Below are positions 35,849-44,884 of a DNA stretch of 64,000 bases, piece after piece (within the stretch, counting starts at the first letter, position 1; every line of letters starts with the position of its first letter). Position numbers and translations under genes: made by a program. The DNA is from an uncultured Ferrovum sp. GTDB lineage: Bacteria > Pseudomonadota > Gammaproteobacteria > Burkholderiales > Ferrovaceae. The stretch spans positions 1 through 64,000 of the forward strand of contig CAIVUX010000028.1 of the NCBI GenBank assembly GCA_903909215.1. The letters are read 5' to 3'. Below the pieces are notes generated by a model, which saw only the letters and a program-made list of their open reading frames with translations, searched no databases and was not told where the DNA came from.

Positions 35849-36461
35849 TTCCCTTAACGGTTTTGTGCACCGCCTCAGACAGAGGGATGCATTCTGCCAA
35901 TACAGCCTCTAATTCTGCGCTTGCCACATCGACAAAGGTGCGGTCTTTTATGGCGGGTGCATTGATGTACACATTCAACGCCGCACTGCGCAACGCGGCT
36001 TGCAATGACAATGCAGCCGCACCCGTATCACTGATCACCGCTTTGTTGCCATGCTCCGCTGAACGCTGAGACAATCGAATGGCTTCGCCACATAGTCGCA
36101 CGCAGGACAAGGGCACGCGCGTGGCTTGTTTAAGACCTTCTTGAATGGCGGCGCTGCGTACGGACTTTTGCTCATCCGTATCTTTAGCTAAGCGATAGCC
36201 GTCCATGAGTTGATTAAAAGCCGCCACATCATCGGCGATCATGGCCGTGAATTGAGCGCGCATCGCTTCAGATTCAGCCCGCTGGCTTTTCATTTCAACT
36301 TCTACTGCCTCATAACCCTTCTTACCAACGGTAAGGTTGGCCACCATAGAAATTAGGGCCACACCCATGGCGCCCATAATAGCCGCTGCCCCACCGCCAC
36401 CCGGTGTAGGCGCGGCACTGGCCAACGCATCCAAAAATTCTTCTAGCGGCATTTTATGCAT
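35838..36461 (-). CDS. fchA: Methenyl-tetrahydrofolate cyclohydrolase (FchA/FTCD family)
   Basis: Interconverts 5,10-methenyl-THF and 10-formyl-THF. The 207-aa all-helical protein matches the formiminotransferase-cyclodeaminase/FchA family: LASAAPTPGGGGAAAIMGAMGVALISMVANLT at the folate site, a second helix block with MIADDVAAFNQLMDGYRLAK, and VYINAPAIKDRTF. Adjacency to mtdA (13-base gap, same strand) is the classic methylotroph arrangement and favours cyclohydrolase over histidine-catabolic cyclodeaminase activity. The final codons lie in the hairpin at 35826. Confidence 0.85.
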   Translation of the reverse strand: MHKMPLEEFLDALASAAPTPGGGGAAAIMGAMGVALISMVANLTVGKKGYEAVEVEMKSQRAESEAMRAQFTAMIADDVAAFNQLMDGYRLAKDTDEQKSVRSAAIQEGLKQATRVPLSCVRLCGEAIRLSQRSAEHGNKAVISDTGAAALSLQAALRSAALNVYINAPAIKDRTFVDVASAELEAVLAECIPLSEAVHKTVKGRLG

Positions 36462-36474
36462 GTCTTAGACTCCC

Positions 36475-37332
36475 TTAAACCATGGTTTTTGCAATGGCGT
36501 AAATTTCATCCGCATCCAGCAACAAATCATTTTGTTCGAACAGTTTGGCCACACAAGCGCGATGCACAGCAATTTTAAGAGCGCCAAATCCAATCGCCCC
36601 AAAGGCGGTTTTACCATGACGCATGGCTTCTTTGTCCATTACGTCGATGCCTTCAAGGCCCATGGGCGGCGTGGCGTTGGCATCGGCCAAAAATTCTATG
36701 GAGGGACTGTCTTTCCAGTCTTTTTCTTCCAACAATACAATTCCTGCGGCACCCGTGGCAATGACAATATGCGCGCCTTCTACCGCACTGGCCCGTGTGA
36801 CGTTATCAGGAGCCGCGATGGCGTGAACTTTGACACCAAAACGTTGTTCAATGGCGTCGCACGTGGCTTGCGTCTTGTCTAATTGACGACCGGTAATAGA
36901 AACCGTCACCCCCTCGCGGGACAGCATCACCGCTGCACGTTGGCCTACAGGGCCGGTACCTGCCAAAATGACGGCCCTCTTTCCCGCCAAGGAGCGCCCT
37001 TTTGACAACCAGGCCACGCAAGCGGCGGCTGTGGTATTGGATCCATTGCTGTCCAACATGACAGACACGCGGAAATTGGCAAAAAATTTCTTTTGTACGG
37101 CCTTAAAGACCGCTTCGCCTTCCAGCATATTGCTGCCACCCACAAAAATGGCAGTGAGCTTCTTATCTTTAGGGGCGCGCGTAAAAATAGCGCCGTCTAC
37201 CAGAGCGCCAACGTTTTGTGGCGTAATTCCACCGTAGGGAATCACTTGATCGGTACCGCCATCATGGGCCACCACGTTATCAAACACGGAAGGCAAGGCG
37301 TCAGTATCTAATTGGTAGAGCAACTTCTTCAT
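36475..37332 (-). CDS. mtdA: NADP-dependent methylene-tetrahydrofolate/methanopterin dehydrogenase (MtdA-like)
   Basis: Oxidises methylene-H4F (and in MtdA also methylene-H4MPT) to the methenyl form. The 285-aa protein aligns closely in memory with Methylorubrum MtdA: MKKLLYQLDTDALPSVFDN, GGITPQNVGALVDGAIFTR, TAIFVGGSNM, VSVMLDSNGSNTTAAA, the nucleotide-binding loop LAGTGPVGQRAAVML, and IEFLADANATPPMG(L). MtdB is the closest alternative. With fchA it supplies 10-formyl-THF or formate from formaldehyde-level C1 units. The pair sits on its own between unrelated neighbours. Confidence 0.88.
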   Translation of the reverse strand: MKKLLYQLDTDALPSVFDNVVAHDGGTDQVIPYGGITPQNVGALVDGAIFTRAPKDKKLTAIFVGGSNMLEGEAVFKAVQKKFFANFRVSVMLDSNGSNTTAAACVAWLSKGRSLAGKRAVILAGTGPVGQRAAVMLSREGVTVSITGRQLDKTQATCDAIEQRFGVKVHAIAAPDNVTRASAVEGAHIVIATGAAGIVLLEEKDWKDSPSIEFLADANATPPMGLEGIDVMDKEAMRHGKTAFGAIGFGALKIAVHRACVAKLFEQNDLLLDADEIYAIAKTMV

Positions 37333-37359
37333 GTGTTTCTCCTCGTTTTTTATAATTGA

Positions 37360-38457
37360 CTACGATTTATCCGGCAACTGGGACAAAAATTCAGCGGCGG
37401 CAGGCCCCCAAAGTTTACCCTGACTTAAATTTTGATGCCCCAAGGATTGCGCGCCGCCCGATAAAATTATGAATTTTCCATAGCGCACACGCGGCATTTC
37501 TTGTTCCAAAACGCCGAGTTCCGCAGGATTTAACATGTCATCTTGGAAATTAATAGCCAAGAACGGGACGATGATTTTTTCTAAATCAGGTTGCGGATTA
37601 TAATCTGCTGAGGCCTCAAAGCGATACAGCATGTCATTGGCATCTAAAGGGCGAGCATTAGATACAAGGATGTCGTATTGCGCAATGGCTTTATCTCGAG
37701 TAGGTACAATAGCCTGCAAATGGGCTGCGCCATCGGTCATGATGCCAAATAACGGCCATACCCGTTGAAACTCTTCTGGCGATTCAATGTATTCTCCACC
37801 TTGCCAATCAGGGGCAGCGCGAATGGAATGGATCAGCAATTGACGCCACATCATATTGCGCCCACTCACAGCCATGGGTGTACTGGCTACCGCAATGGCG
37901 CCATCCATAAAATCCGGATAGCGTTCTGCAAACAGCCATGTTTGCATGCCACCCATGGATGTGCCTACCACTGCTTTTAAATGATTAACGTGCAGACCAT
38001 CCTTAACCAAGTGCACAGCGGCATCCACCATGTCGTTGTAGCCATAACGCGGAAACTTGGCACGCAGACCATCGCTGGGTTTGGATGAGCGCCCCAAACC
38101 AATGCCGTCGGGAATAATTAAATAGTAACGTTGAGCATTAAAAGGCTGGCCGGCGCCATACAGGGCGTTGGATAAGGAGGGCAGAAACCAACTATTGGCG
38201 GTACCTGAAGTGCCATGCAACAGCAAAATGGCATTGGTAATTTCACCTCTATGGTTTTTTTGGGGCTGTCCAATGGTGGTGTAACCTATGGTCAGTTGGG
38301 GAAGGGTTTCGCCAGAGCGAAATGTGAAATCATGAATAACAAAACGTCCTTCCTGAAAATTGGGAAAATCTGCAGGACCAGCTGCCGCCTGTGCTTGACC
38401 CATAGTCATCATCCATACCCCCCATAAACACATCATGCACATTTTTAGCGACTTCAT
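37360..38457 (-). CDS. Exported alpha/beta hydrolase of the homoserine acetyltransferase-like family
   Basis: The protein (365 aa from the chosen start) has a signal peptide with many Met residues (SLKMCMMCLWGVWMMTMGQA, cleavage near AQAAAGP), the MetX-like core with oxyanion segment LLLHGTSGTANSW, nucleophile elbow VGTSMGGMQ, acidic residue in NFQDDMLNP and His in SLGHQN. MetX itself is cytosolic, so an exported copy is more likely an esterase or acylase. GGGAG six bases before the ATG at 38455-38457 fixes the start; a 14-codon upstream extension would overlap the next gene. Confidence 0.75.
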   Translation of the reverse strand: MKSLKMCMMCLWGVWMMTMGQAQAAAGPADFPNFQEGRFVIHDFTFRSGETLPQLTIGYTTIGQPQKNHRGEITNAILLLHGTSGTANSWFLPSLSNALYGAGQPFNAQRYYLIIPDGIGLGRSSKPSDGLRAKFPRYGYNDMVDAAVHLVKDGLHVNHLKAVVGTSMGGMQTWLFAERYPDFMDGAIAVASTPMAVSGRNMMWRQLLIHSIRAAPDWQGGEYIESPEEFQRVWPLFGIMTDGAAHLQAIVPTRDKAIAQYDILVSNARPLDANDMLYRFEASADYNPQPDLEKIIVPFLAINFQDDMLNPAELGVLEQEMPRVRYGKFIILSGGAQSLGHQNLSQGKLWGPAAAEFLSQLPDKS

Positions 38458-38479
38458 ACTTCGCTCCCAAGTGAAAAGG

Positions 38480-40264
38480 CTAACATGGGGCCACCTCAAT
38501 ATCTTGTAAGGGGTCTGACCCCTGGGTAATCACGCGCTGTAAATGGTTGCAGATACTCAACTCATGCAAAGCAAAGAAACGGGCATGAGCCAACTTAGTA
38601 CGGTAAAAATTACTGTCCGGCCCACTGGATCGCAAGGCAGCCTCTGCAAGAGTGGCGCTGCGCGCCCATAACCAACCGCTCACCAACCACCCCATAAGGG
38701 TGAGATACGGCACCGCAGCGCCAAATGCGGTAGCGCTTTGTGTGGGTCCTATTTTCAACAGATAGGCTGTAGCTGATTCCGCAGCAGAAAGCGCTTCAGA
38801 CAATGCATTATAAACCGGCTGTACAGCAGCACTTTGCGTGGCAGTGGCACAGACCGTAGTGCGAATATCGCTCAATAACGCATTCATCATGACACCGTTG
38901 TCACGTAACAATTTGCGGCCCAATAAATCATTGGCCTGAATGCCCGTAGTGCCTTCGTAAATAGTGCTAATGCGAGCATCGCGCAAATATTGCGCGGCCC
39001 CCATCTCCTCCACATAACCCATTCCACCAAACACCTGCAGCGCTTCATTGGCCGCCCACACACCGGTTTCGGTACAAAACCCTTTCACAATGGGGGTTAA
39101 TACATCGGCGCGGGCTTGAGCGCTTGTTCGACGCGCAACATCGGTTTCAGCGCGTGCCTGATCAAGCAGCATCCCTGTATAGTAGGCCATGGCGCGACAA
39201 CCCTCCAAGCGGGTTTGGACAGTTACCAATATGCGTTTTACATCGGGATGGTGGGCGATAGGCGCTGGTTCCTTATGCCCAATGGGAATGCCTTGAATGC
39301 GTTGCAGCGCATAATTCACGGCCGCTTGATAGGCGCGCTCGCCAATAGCCAAACCTTGCACACCCACAGAAAAGCGCGCGGCATTCATCATCACAAACAT
39401 GGTTTCCAAGCCGCAGTGAGGCTTTCCCACTAAGTAGCCAATCGCCCCTTGTTTGTCCCCAAAAGCCAATACGCAGGTGGGGCTGGCGTGAATGCCCAGT
39501 TTATGTTCTAACGACACCGTTTGAATGTCATTGCGCTCACCCAAAGAGCCATCCTGATGAACCAAAAACTTGGGCACTAAAAACAATGAAATACCTTTTA
39601 CACCCGCAGGGGCGTCCGGTAGGCGCGCCAACACCAAATGAATAATATTCTCGGTGAGGTCGTGATCGCCGTAGGTGATAAAAACTTTTTGGCCACGAAT
39701 GCGGTAATAATCATTTTCTGGACTGGCTTGCGAACGCAGTGCCGCAAGATCAGAACCCGCTTGGGGTTCGGTTAAATTCATGGTGCCTGCCCAGCGACCT
39801 TCCACCATGGCCGGCAGATAGCGTTCACGCATAGCAGTAGAGCCTGCGTAGTGAATAGCCTCAATGGCGCCGCGCGTAAGGAGCGGACAGAGAGTGAAAG
39901 ACATGTTGGCGGAATGCCACATTTCCTCAACGGAGGCGGCCAGTAAATGCGGCAAACCTTGTCCGCCATAATCGGGGGAGGATGTTAGACCACCCCACCC
40001 ACTGTCGATAAATTGCGCATAGGCTTCCTTGAATCCTGCTGCGGTGTGCACTTCCCCGCCCACCAATCGGGCACCTTCTAAATCTCCCGAGCGATTGAGG
40101 GGGGCCAATTCTTGTTGGGAAAAACGCGCAGACTCATCCAAAATGGCATCAAATAAATCATCTGTGGCATCCTCAAACCCGGGTAAAGTATTTACCGACG
40201 ACAGCTGCAAGAGTTCTTTCACCACAAATTTCATGTCGCGCGTGGGCGCTGCATAAAGAGTCAT
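38480..40264 (-). CDS. Acyl-CoA dehydrogenase, DmdC-like (about 600 aa type)
   Basis: FAD enzyme that desaturates an acyl-CoA and hands electrons to ETF. The 594-aa size, the N terminus (MKFVVKELLQL), the middle domain LTEPQAGSDLAALRS and KVFITYGDHD, and the catalytic Glu in IYEGTTGIQANDLLG place it with DmdC/long acyl-CoA dehydrogenases that carry an extra C-terminal domain. Substrate could be a fatty acyl-CoA or 3-methylmercaptopropionyl-CoA. A palindrome copy at 38510-38522 encodes Gly-Ser-Asp-Pro in the last residues (VITQGSDPLQDIEVAPC), so the tail is atypical. Confidence 0.88.
   Translation of the reverse strand: MTLYAAPTRDMKFVVKELLQLSSVNTLPGFEDATDDLFDAILDESARFSQQELAPLNRSGDLEGARLVGGEVHTAAGFKEAYAQFIDSGWGGLTSSPDYGGQGLPHLLAASVEEMWHSANMSFTLCPLLTRGAIEAIHYAGSTAMRERYLPAMVEGRWAGTMNLTEPQAGSDLAALRSQASPENDYYRIRGQKVFITYGDHDLTENIIHLVLARLPDAPAGVKGISLFLVPKFLVHQDGSLGERNDIQTVSLEHKLGIHASPTCVLAFGDKQGAIGYLVGKPHCGLETMFVMMNAARFSVGVQGLAIGERAYQAAVNYALQRIQGIPIGHKEPAPIAHHPDVKRILVTVQTRLEGCRAMAYYTGMLLDQARAETDVARRTSAQARADVLTPIVKGFCTETGVWAANEALQVFGGMGYVEEMGAAQYLRDARISTIYEGTTGIQANDLLGRKLLRDNGVMMNALLSDIRTTVCATATQSAAVQPVYNALSEALSAAESATAYLLKIGPTQSATAFGAAVPYLTLMGWLVSGWLWARSATLAEAALRSSGPDSNFYRTKLAHARFFALHELSICNHLQRVITQGSDPLQDIEVAPC
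38510..38522. repeat. Palindrome copy in the acyl-CoA dehydrogenase C terminus
   Basis: A perfect GGGGTCTGACCCC about 10 codons before the stop. On the gene strand it reads in the third possible frame (Gln-Gly-Ser-Asp-Pro). Confidence 0.75.
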
Positions 40265-40285
40265 CGAAAAAAATCCTTAAAAGAG

Positions 40286-41026
40286 TTACTCAAAGCGCTC
40301 ACCGGGCGCGAGGTAGCGCCATTGGCCCATGGGAAGGTTGCCCAAAGGCACAGAACCAATGCGCACACGTTTAAGGCCGGTTACCTTCAACCCTACCAAT
40401 TCACACATGCGTCTGATTTGGCGTTTTTTTCCTTCACGCAACACAAAGCGCAACTGATCTTCGTTCTCCCAGCTCACTTGGGCACGCTTTAATGGTTTCT
40501 CATCTAAGGATAAGCCAAAATTAAGTCGTGCCAAATCGGCTTCGGATAAGCGTCCTTCTACACGTACCAAATATTCCTTATCCACAGTAGAATGCTCGCC
40601 GATGAGAATTTTGGCTACGCGACCGTCTTGGGTAAAGACCAATAACCCAGTGGAATCTATATCCAAACGTCCAGCGGGCGCAATACCGCGCAATTGATGC
40701 GGGGAAAAGGTGCGGTTTACTATATCTTCCTGCCAACGCGACTCCGCATTAATCAGCGTCATAGCCGGTGTATAACCGGGCTCTGGTTGTCCGGAGACAA
40801 AACCAATGGGCTTGTTTAACAAGATTGTCACCAACGTTTGTTGCTGTGCTCGTGCCGAATCGTTAATGGTGATCTTTTGCTCTGGGTCGATACGCACCCC
40901 CAGTTGATTCATGCACACACCATCCACAAACACCCAACCTTTTTCAATCCACTCATCGGCCTCACGACGGGAACAGAGTCCGCGCATGGCCATCACTTTG
41001 GAAAGTCGAACTTTTTCAATGGTCAT
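40286..41026 (-). CDS. RsuA-family 23S rRNA pseudouridine synthase (RluF-like)
   Basis: Isomerises uridine in rRNA. An N-terminal S4 domain (VRLSKVMAMRGLCSRREADEWIEKGWVFVDG) is followed by the pseudouridine synthase domain with LLNKPIGFVSG, catalytic Asp in AGRLDIDSTGLLVFTQDG, and EGKKRQIRRMCELVGLKV. RluF seems nearest by length and C terminus, but RluB/RsuA cannot be excluded. I start at MTIEKVRLSK (246 aa); 12 codons upstream would be needed for the first ATG, with no better ribosome site. Confidence 0.85.
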   Translation of the reverse strand: MTIEKVRLSKVMAMRGLCSRREADEWIEKGWVFVDGVCMNQLGVRIDPEQKITINDSARAQQQTLVTILLNKPIGFVSGQPEPGYTPAMTLINAESRWQEDIVNRTFSPHQLRGIAPAGRLDIDSTGLLVFTQDGRVAKILIGEHSTVDKEYLVRVEGRLSEADLARLNFGLSLDEKPLKRAQVSWENEDQLRFVLREGKKRQIRRMCELVGLKVTGLKRVRIGSVPLGNLPMGQWRYLAPGERFE

Positions 41027-41873
41027 ACAGAAAATCACGAATAACGTTAATTTGTATGGCATCCATTAAAGCGGGCGCATGTCCACATCCGGCAGCCTCG
41101 AAGATCCGCAAAGCGGGGTGCCCAAATTTCATCAACTGTAATGTTTGCACCGGCAATAAGTCGGACTGATCTCCACGTATAACCAAGGTCGGGCATTGCA
41201 CTCCGTTCCAAATCATACTCATGTCTATATCCATAATGGGTGCGCCGCTAAAGGTTTGGGCGATGCCCGGGTCATACACCAAACGATACTGCCCATCAGA
41301 ACCCTTGCTAACCCCGTGCAACGCCAGGTGGCGCCACTGCGCATCGGTTAGTGGGCCAAAGGTTGAATGCGTTTTACGGAAATATTTTTCGGCATCTTCT
41401 AGCGACGCAAAAGCCACAGGCTTACCCACATAGGCGGCCAATCGTTGCAAAGCAGCGCCGGTAACAATACTCCCCACATCATTCATTACAAGCTTCCGAA
41501 TGGGTGTTTGCGCTTGAGCCGCCAGCATCATGCCGATAATCCCCCCCATAGACGTGCCTACCCAGTCCACGGTCTCAACGCCGGCACGAGCAATCAGAGC
41601 TGCCATATCAGCCAAATAGAGAGGGTAGCCGTAATCGCTTTTATGTGACAACCATTCGCTGGTGCCGCGCCCCACTACATCTGGACAGATGACGCGATAA
41701 TGCTCGCTTAGCGCCTCTGCTAAAAAATCAAAATCGCGGCTGTTGCGCGTGAGTCCGTGCACGCAAATAAGAACACGGGGGTTATTGGGATTGCCCCATT
41801 CACTGTAATCGACGCGATGAAAACCATGTAACCATAAGGATTTGAAGTGCTTTCTTTGCATGGGATGGTTCAT
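41016..41873 (-). CDS. Alpha/beta hydrolase
   Basis: Cytosolic 285-aa alpha/beta hydrolase of unknown substrate. It shows the oxyanion segment LICVHGLTRNSRDFDFLAEAL, CPDVVGRGTSEW, the nucleophile elbow VGTSMGGIIGM, an acidic residue in IRGDQSDLLP and the catalytic His in GCGHAPALM. The C-C hydrolase/haloperoxidase-like fold is clear, and there is no signal peptide. It overlaps the start of the pseudouridine synthase gene by 11 bases and follows the cyclo-ligase by 18 bases. Confidence 0.8.
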   Translation of the reverse strand: MNHPMQRKHFKSLWLHGFHRVDYSEWGNPNNPRVLICVHGLTRNSRDFDFLAEALSEHYRVICPDVVGRGTSEWLSHKSDYGYPLYLADMAALIARAGVETVDWVGTSMGGIIGMMLAAQAQTPIRKLVMNDVGSIVTGAALQRLAAYVGKPVAFASLEDAEKYFRKTHSTFGPLTDAQWRHLALHGVSKGSDGQYRLVYDPGIAQTFSGAPIMDIDMSMIWNGVQCPTLVIRGDQSDLLPVQTLQLMKFGHPALRIFEAAGCGHAPALMDAIQINVIRDFLYDH

Positions 41874-41891
41874 GGGCCGCTCCGTGCACGC

Positions 41892-42467
41892 TTAACGAGT
41901 AATACCATCATCAGTGATCACAACATCCACCGGCCGATCGTGATCGTCCATGGGAATATGCGGCACCATTTGTTCACGAAATACCGCAGACACTGTAATG
42001 GCATGACGATCAGGCAATGCCAACAGACGGTCATAAAATCCACCACCGTAACCAATGCGGTTGCGCGCATTATCAAATGCCGCGCCGGGCACTAGAATAA
42101 AATCAATTTGTGAAATAGCCACTGTGGCGCAACGCTCTGCACTGGGTTCGCGGATACCCCATACACCGGGCACCAGATCTTGCGACAAATCATTAACGGC
42201 ATACAGATGTAATTGGCGCATCACACGATCTACGCGCGGCAGAACCAGCTGAGCACCCTGAGCGCTAATGGCCTCAATAATAAAACGGGTGTCAAACTCT
42301 GCGCCAATGGACATATAGGCCATTATGACCCGAGCACGCTTAAATTCGGGCAAGTTTACCAATTGCTGCGAAAGGGTCTGGCTGCGCGTGCGGCGCAAGG
42401 CCTCAGGCAGAGCATCCCGGCGCGCCAAGGCCTGGGCGCGCAATAAGCGTTTTTCTGTGGTTTTCAT
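41892..42467 (-). CDS. 5-formyltetrahydrofolate cyclo-ligase
   Basis: Returns 5-formyl-THF to 5,10-methenyl-THF at the cost of ATP. The protein from MKTTEKRLLRAQALARRDAL is 191 aa, the family length, with FDTRFIIEAI, LVLPRV, the DFILVPGAAFDNARNRIGYGGGFYDR signature region and a C-terminal PHIPMDDHDRPVDVVITDDG. The frame is open for 34 more codons upstream, but those run across the divergent ridA promoter region. It adds to the folate C1 theme of fchA and mtdA about 5 kb away. Confidence 0.9.
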   Translation of the reverse strand: MKTTEKRLLRAQALARRDALPEALRRTRSQTLSQQLVNLPEFKRARVIMAYMSIGAEFDTRFIIEAISAQGAQLVLPRVDRVMRQLHLYAVNDLSQDLVPGVWGIREPSAERCATVAISQIDFILVPGAAFDNARNRIGYGGGFYDRLLALPDRHAITVSAVFREQMVPHIPMDDHDRPVDVVITDDGITR

Positions 42468-42525
42468 AGGTGTACAGTATAATGCCCGATGCGCCGCCCC
42501 CCAACACTTGAGAGAAGGTTTTTTT

Positions 42526-42918
42526 ATGAAACGAGAAAATATTTCCAGCGGTTCCACGTGGGAACCCATTATTGGTTACTCACGGGCAGTTAAGGTAGGC
42601 AACCAAGTATTCGTATCCGGCACCACCGGAACAGGCCCAGATGGTCAATTGGTAGGCCCCAATGACCCCGAGGCGCAAACCACCCAAGCCCTACTCAACC
42701 TTGAAAACGCCCTACAACGTGCCGGCGCTGGATTAAAAGACGTGGTGCGCACGCGCCTTTTCGTTACCCAAATTGATCAGTGGGAAAAAATTGCCCGCGC
42801 GCACGGCAAGGTATTTGGCAGCATCCGCCCCGCCACCACCTTGGTGGAAGTAAAGCGCCTCATTGACCCCGCCATGTTGGTGGAGATTGAAGCGGACGCC
42901 CTCATCACTGAAAGCTAA
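42526..42918 (+). CDS. RidA/YjgF-family enamine-imine deaminase
   Basis: The 130-aa protein begins MKRENISSGSTWEPIIGYSRAVKVG and has VFVSGTTGTGPDGQLVG, QTTQALLNLENALQRAGAGLKDVVRTRLFVT and the active-site-type RPATTLVEVKRL segment with the Arg and Glu positions of the Rid family. Members hydrolyse reactive enamines from amino-acid metabolism. AGAAGG upstream fixes the start. A TATAAT at 42478-42483 is a possible -10 but has no good -35. Convergent with prpE. Confidence 0.88.
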   Translation: MKRENISSGSTWEPIIGYSRAVKVGNQVFVSGTTGTGPDGQLVGPNDPEAQTTQALLNLENALQRAGAGLKDVVRTRLFVTQIDQWEKIARAHGKVFGSIRPATTLVEVKRLIDPAMLVEIEADALITES

Positions 42919-42933
42919 AGTCTTAACGCCCTC

Positions 42934-44844
42934 TTAACGCAAATCCTGCTCGAGGGCGGCGCGAATCTGTTGCAAGGAAGTGGCGTCATCTAAAGTGGTT
43001 AAGTCCCCAGGGTCACGCCCTTCCGCCAAAGCCTGGATGCTTCTGCGCAGCAACTTTCCAGAACGGGTTTTGGGCAGCAAGGTTACAAAATACACTCGCG
43101 CGGGTCGTGCAATGGCGCCCAGGATTTTGTCCACCGTATCCATCACTTCCTTTTCGAAGGCGCGATGCGCCGCGGCATCCACCAACAGGCTGGCATTTTT
43201 AGGGACCGCAAAGGCCACGGGCACTTGCCCCTTTAGCTTATCCTCAATCCCCACAACCGCTACTTCGGCAATGTTGGCATGGCCGCTAATGGCTTCTTCA
43301 ATTTCACGGGTACCCAAACGGTGGCCGGCCACATTAATCACATCATCGGTACGGCCTAAAATAAAGTAATAGCCATCGTGATCGCGAATGCCCCAATCAA
43401 AAGAAGAATACACTTTCCGGTCTTTCAATAAAGAAAAATAGGTGCTGACAAAGCGTGCATCATCCCCCCATACGGTGGATAAACAACCCGGAGGTAAGGG
43501 CGGCACAATACCCAGAACCCCTTTTTGATCAGCCTCCACTTCAAGTCCTGTGGATTCATCAAACAAGGCCACGTTAAAACCGTACACTGGAAAACTTGGG
43601 CTGCCGTACTTGCGTGGAGTATTTTCAACACCCAGCATAGCCGAGAGGATGGGCCAACCCGTTTCGGTTTGCCAGTAATTATCCACCACCGGTACACCCA
43701 GGGAATCTGAAATCCATTTTGCCGTGGGTTCGTCCAACGGTTCGCCCGCCAAGAATAAATAGCGTAAAGATTTTAGATTGTATTGAGACAAATATTTGGG
43801 GTCTTGCTTTTTCAAAACACGAACCGCTGTAGGCGAGCTAAACATAACGGATACTTTATGTTGCTCAACAATTTTCCACCAAATACCGGCATCCGGGCGA
43901 ATGGGCAAGCCTTCGTACAAAATAGTGGCCATGCCTGCCAAGAGTGGCGCGTAAATGATATAAGAATGCCCCACTACCCAACCGATATCGGAAGTGGTAA
44001 ACATGGCCTCCCCCGCATTCCCACAATAGATATGCTTCATGGAGGCTGCCAGCGCCACTGCATAGCCCCCCGTGTCGCGCTGCACGCCCTTGGGTTTTCC
44101 GGTAGTGCCAGAGGTATAGAGAATATATGAGGGGTCGGAAGACTCCAGCCATTCCACAGCGACCTGAGCTTCGCCAACTGCATTGCTTGCGGTTGCATAA
44201 TCCACGTCACGACCCGCCGTAATGGGCATACCAGCGTCCAAACCACGATTAATAATCAAGACGTTTTTGGGCGGCATTTGGGCTAGGCTGCAAGCCTCAT
44301 CCACCAAATGCTTATAGGGCACGCTTTTTCCACCGCGCATACCAGCATCGGCTGTCACCATGACTTTGGGCTTGGCATCATCGATGCGGGTGGCCAAACT
44401 TTGTGAAGCAAAACCACCAAACACAACGGAATGGATGGCGCCAATGCGGGCACAGGCGTACATGGCAAAGGCGGCTTCCGGAATCATGGGCATGTAAATA
44501 ATGACGCGATCGCCCTTGCCCACGCCTAATGATTTCAATACCGCAGCAAAACGATTCACTTCCGCGTGCAGTTCACGAAAGGTGTAATTTTTTTCGACGC
44601 CTGTTTCAGTAGAAATATAGATCAGTGCATTTTGATCAGGACGGTCTTTTAAATGTCGGTCAATGGCGTTATAACAAAGATTGGTTTTGCCCCCAACAAA
44701 CCACCGAGCAAAAGGGGGTTTTGAATAATCCAACACTTGCTCAAAATGTTTTTCCCAGTGAATAAGTTGGGCTTGCTCGCTCCAAAAAAAATCGGGATTA
44801 GAAATAGAGCGCTCGTGAAAGTGTTTAACCGTTTCTGCAGCCAT
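42934..44844 (-). CDS. prpE: Propionate--CoA ligase
   Basis: Activates propionate (and often acrylate or acetate) to the CoA ester through an acyl-adenylate. The 636-aa protein has AMP-binding motif YTSGTTGKPKGVQRDTGGY, with the VQRD that separates PrpE from acetyl-CoA synthetase. It also has SVVFGGFASQSLATRI, DNYWQTETGWPI, GRTDDVINVAGHRLGT, and the acetylatable Lys in PKTRSGKLLRRSI. It is followed upstream on the same strand by acuI, and propionyl-CoA disposal genes prpBCD are at 58.4 kb. Confidence 0.92.
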   Translation of the reverse strand: MAAETVKHFHERSISNPDFFWSEQAQLIHWEKHFEQVLDYSKPPFARWFVGGKTNLCYNAIDRHLKDRPDQNALIYISTETGVEKNYTFRELHAEVNRFAAVLKSLGVGKGDRVIIYMPMIPEAAFAMYACARIGAIHSVVFGGFASQSLATRIDDAKPKVMVTADAGMRGGKSVPYKHLVDEACSLAQMPPKNVLIINRGLDAGMPITAGRDVDYATASNAVGEAQVAVEWLESSDPSYILYTSGTTGKPKGVQRDTGGYAVALAASMKHIYCGNAGEAMFTTSDIGWVVGHSYIIYAPLLAGMATILYEGLPIRPDAGIWWKIVEQHKVSVMFSSPTAVRVLKKQDPKYLSQYNLKSLRYLFLAGEPLDEPTAKWISDSLGVPVVDNYWQTETGWPILSAMLGVENTPRKYGSPSFPVYGFNVALFDESTGLEVEADQKGVLGIVPPLPPGCLSTVWGDDARFVSTYFSLLKDRKVYSSFDWGIRDHDGYYFILGRTDDVINVAGHRLGTREIEEAISGHANIAEVAVVGIEDKLKGQVPVAFAVPKNASLLVDAAAHRAFEKEVMDTVDKILGAIARPARVYFVTLLPKTRSGKLLRRSIQALAEGRDPGDLTTLDDATSLQQIRAALEQDLR

Positions 44845-44884
44845 GGCTGATTCCTTCTATGAGTTGTCCATCCGTTTTAGGAGA

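Noticed and set aside
42455-42483. TATAAT at 42478 as a firm ridA promoter
   Set aside because: No acceptable -35 element at 16-18 bases; left as a possibility only.
42325-42525. Upstream extension of the RidA gene to 197 residues
   Set aside because: It would overlap the cyclo-ligase gene on the other strand; AAGG before the ATG at 42526 and the family length fix the shorter form.
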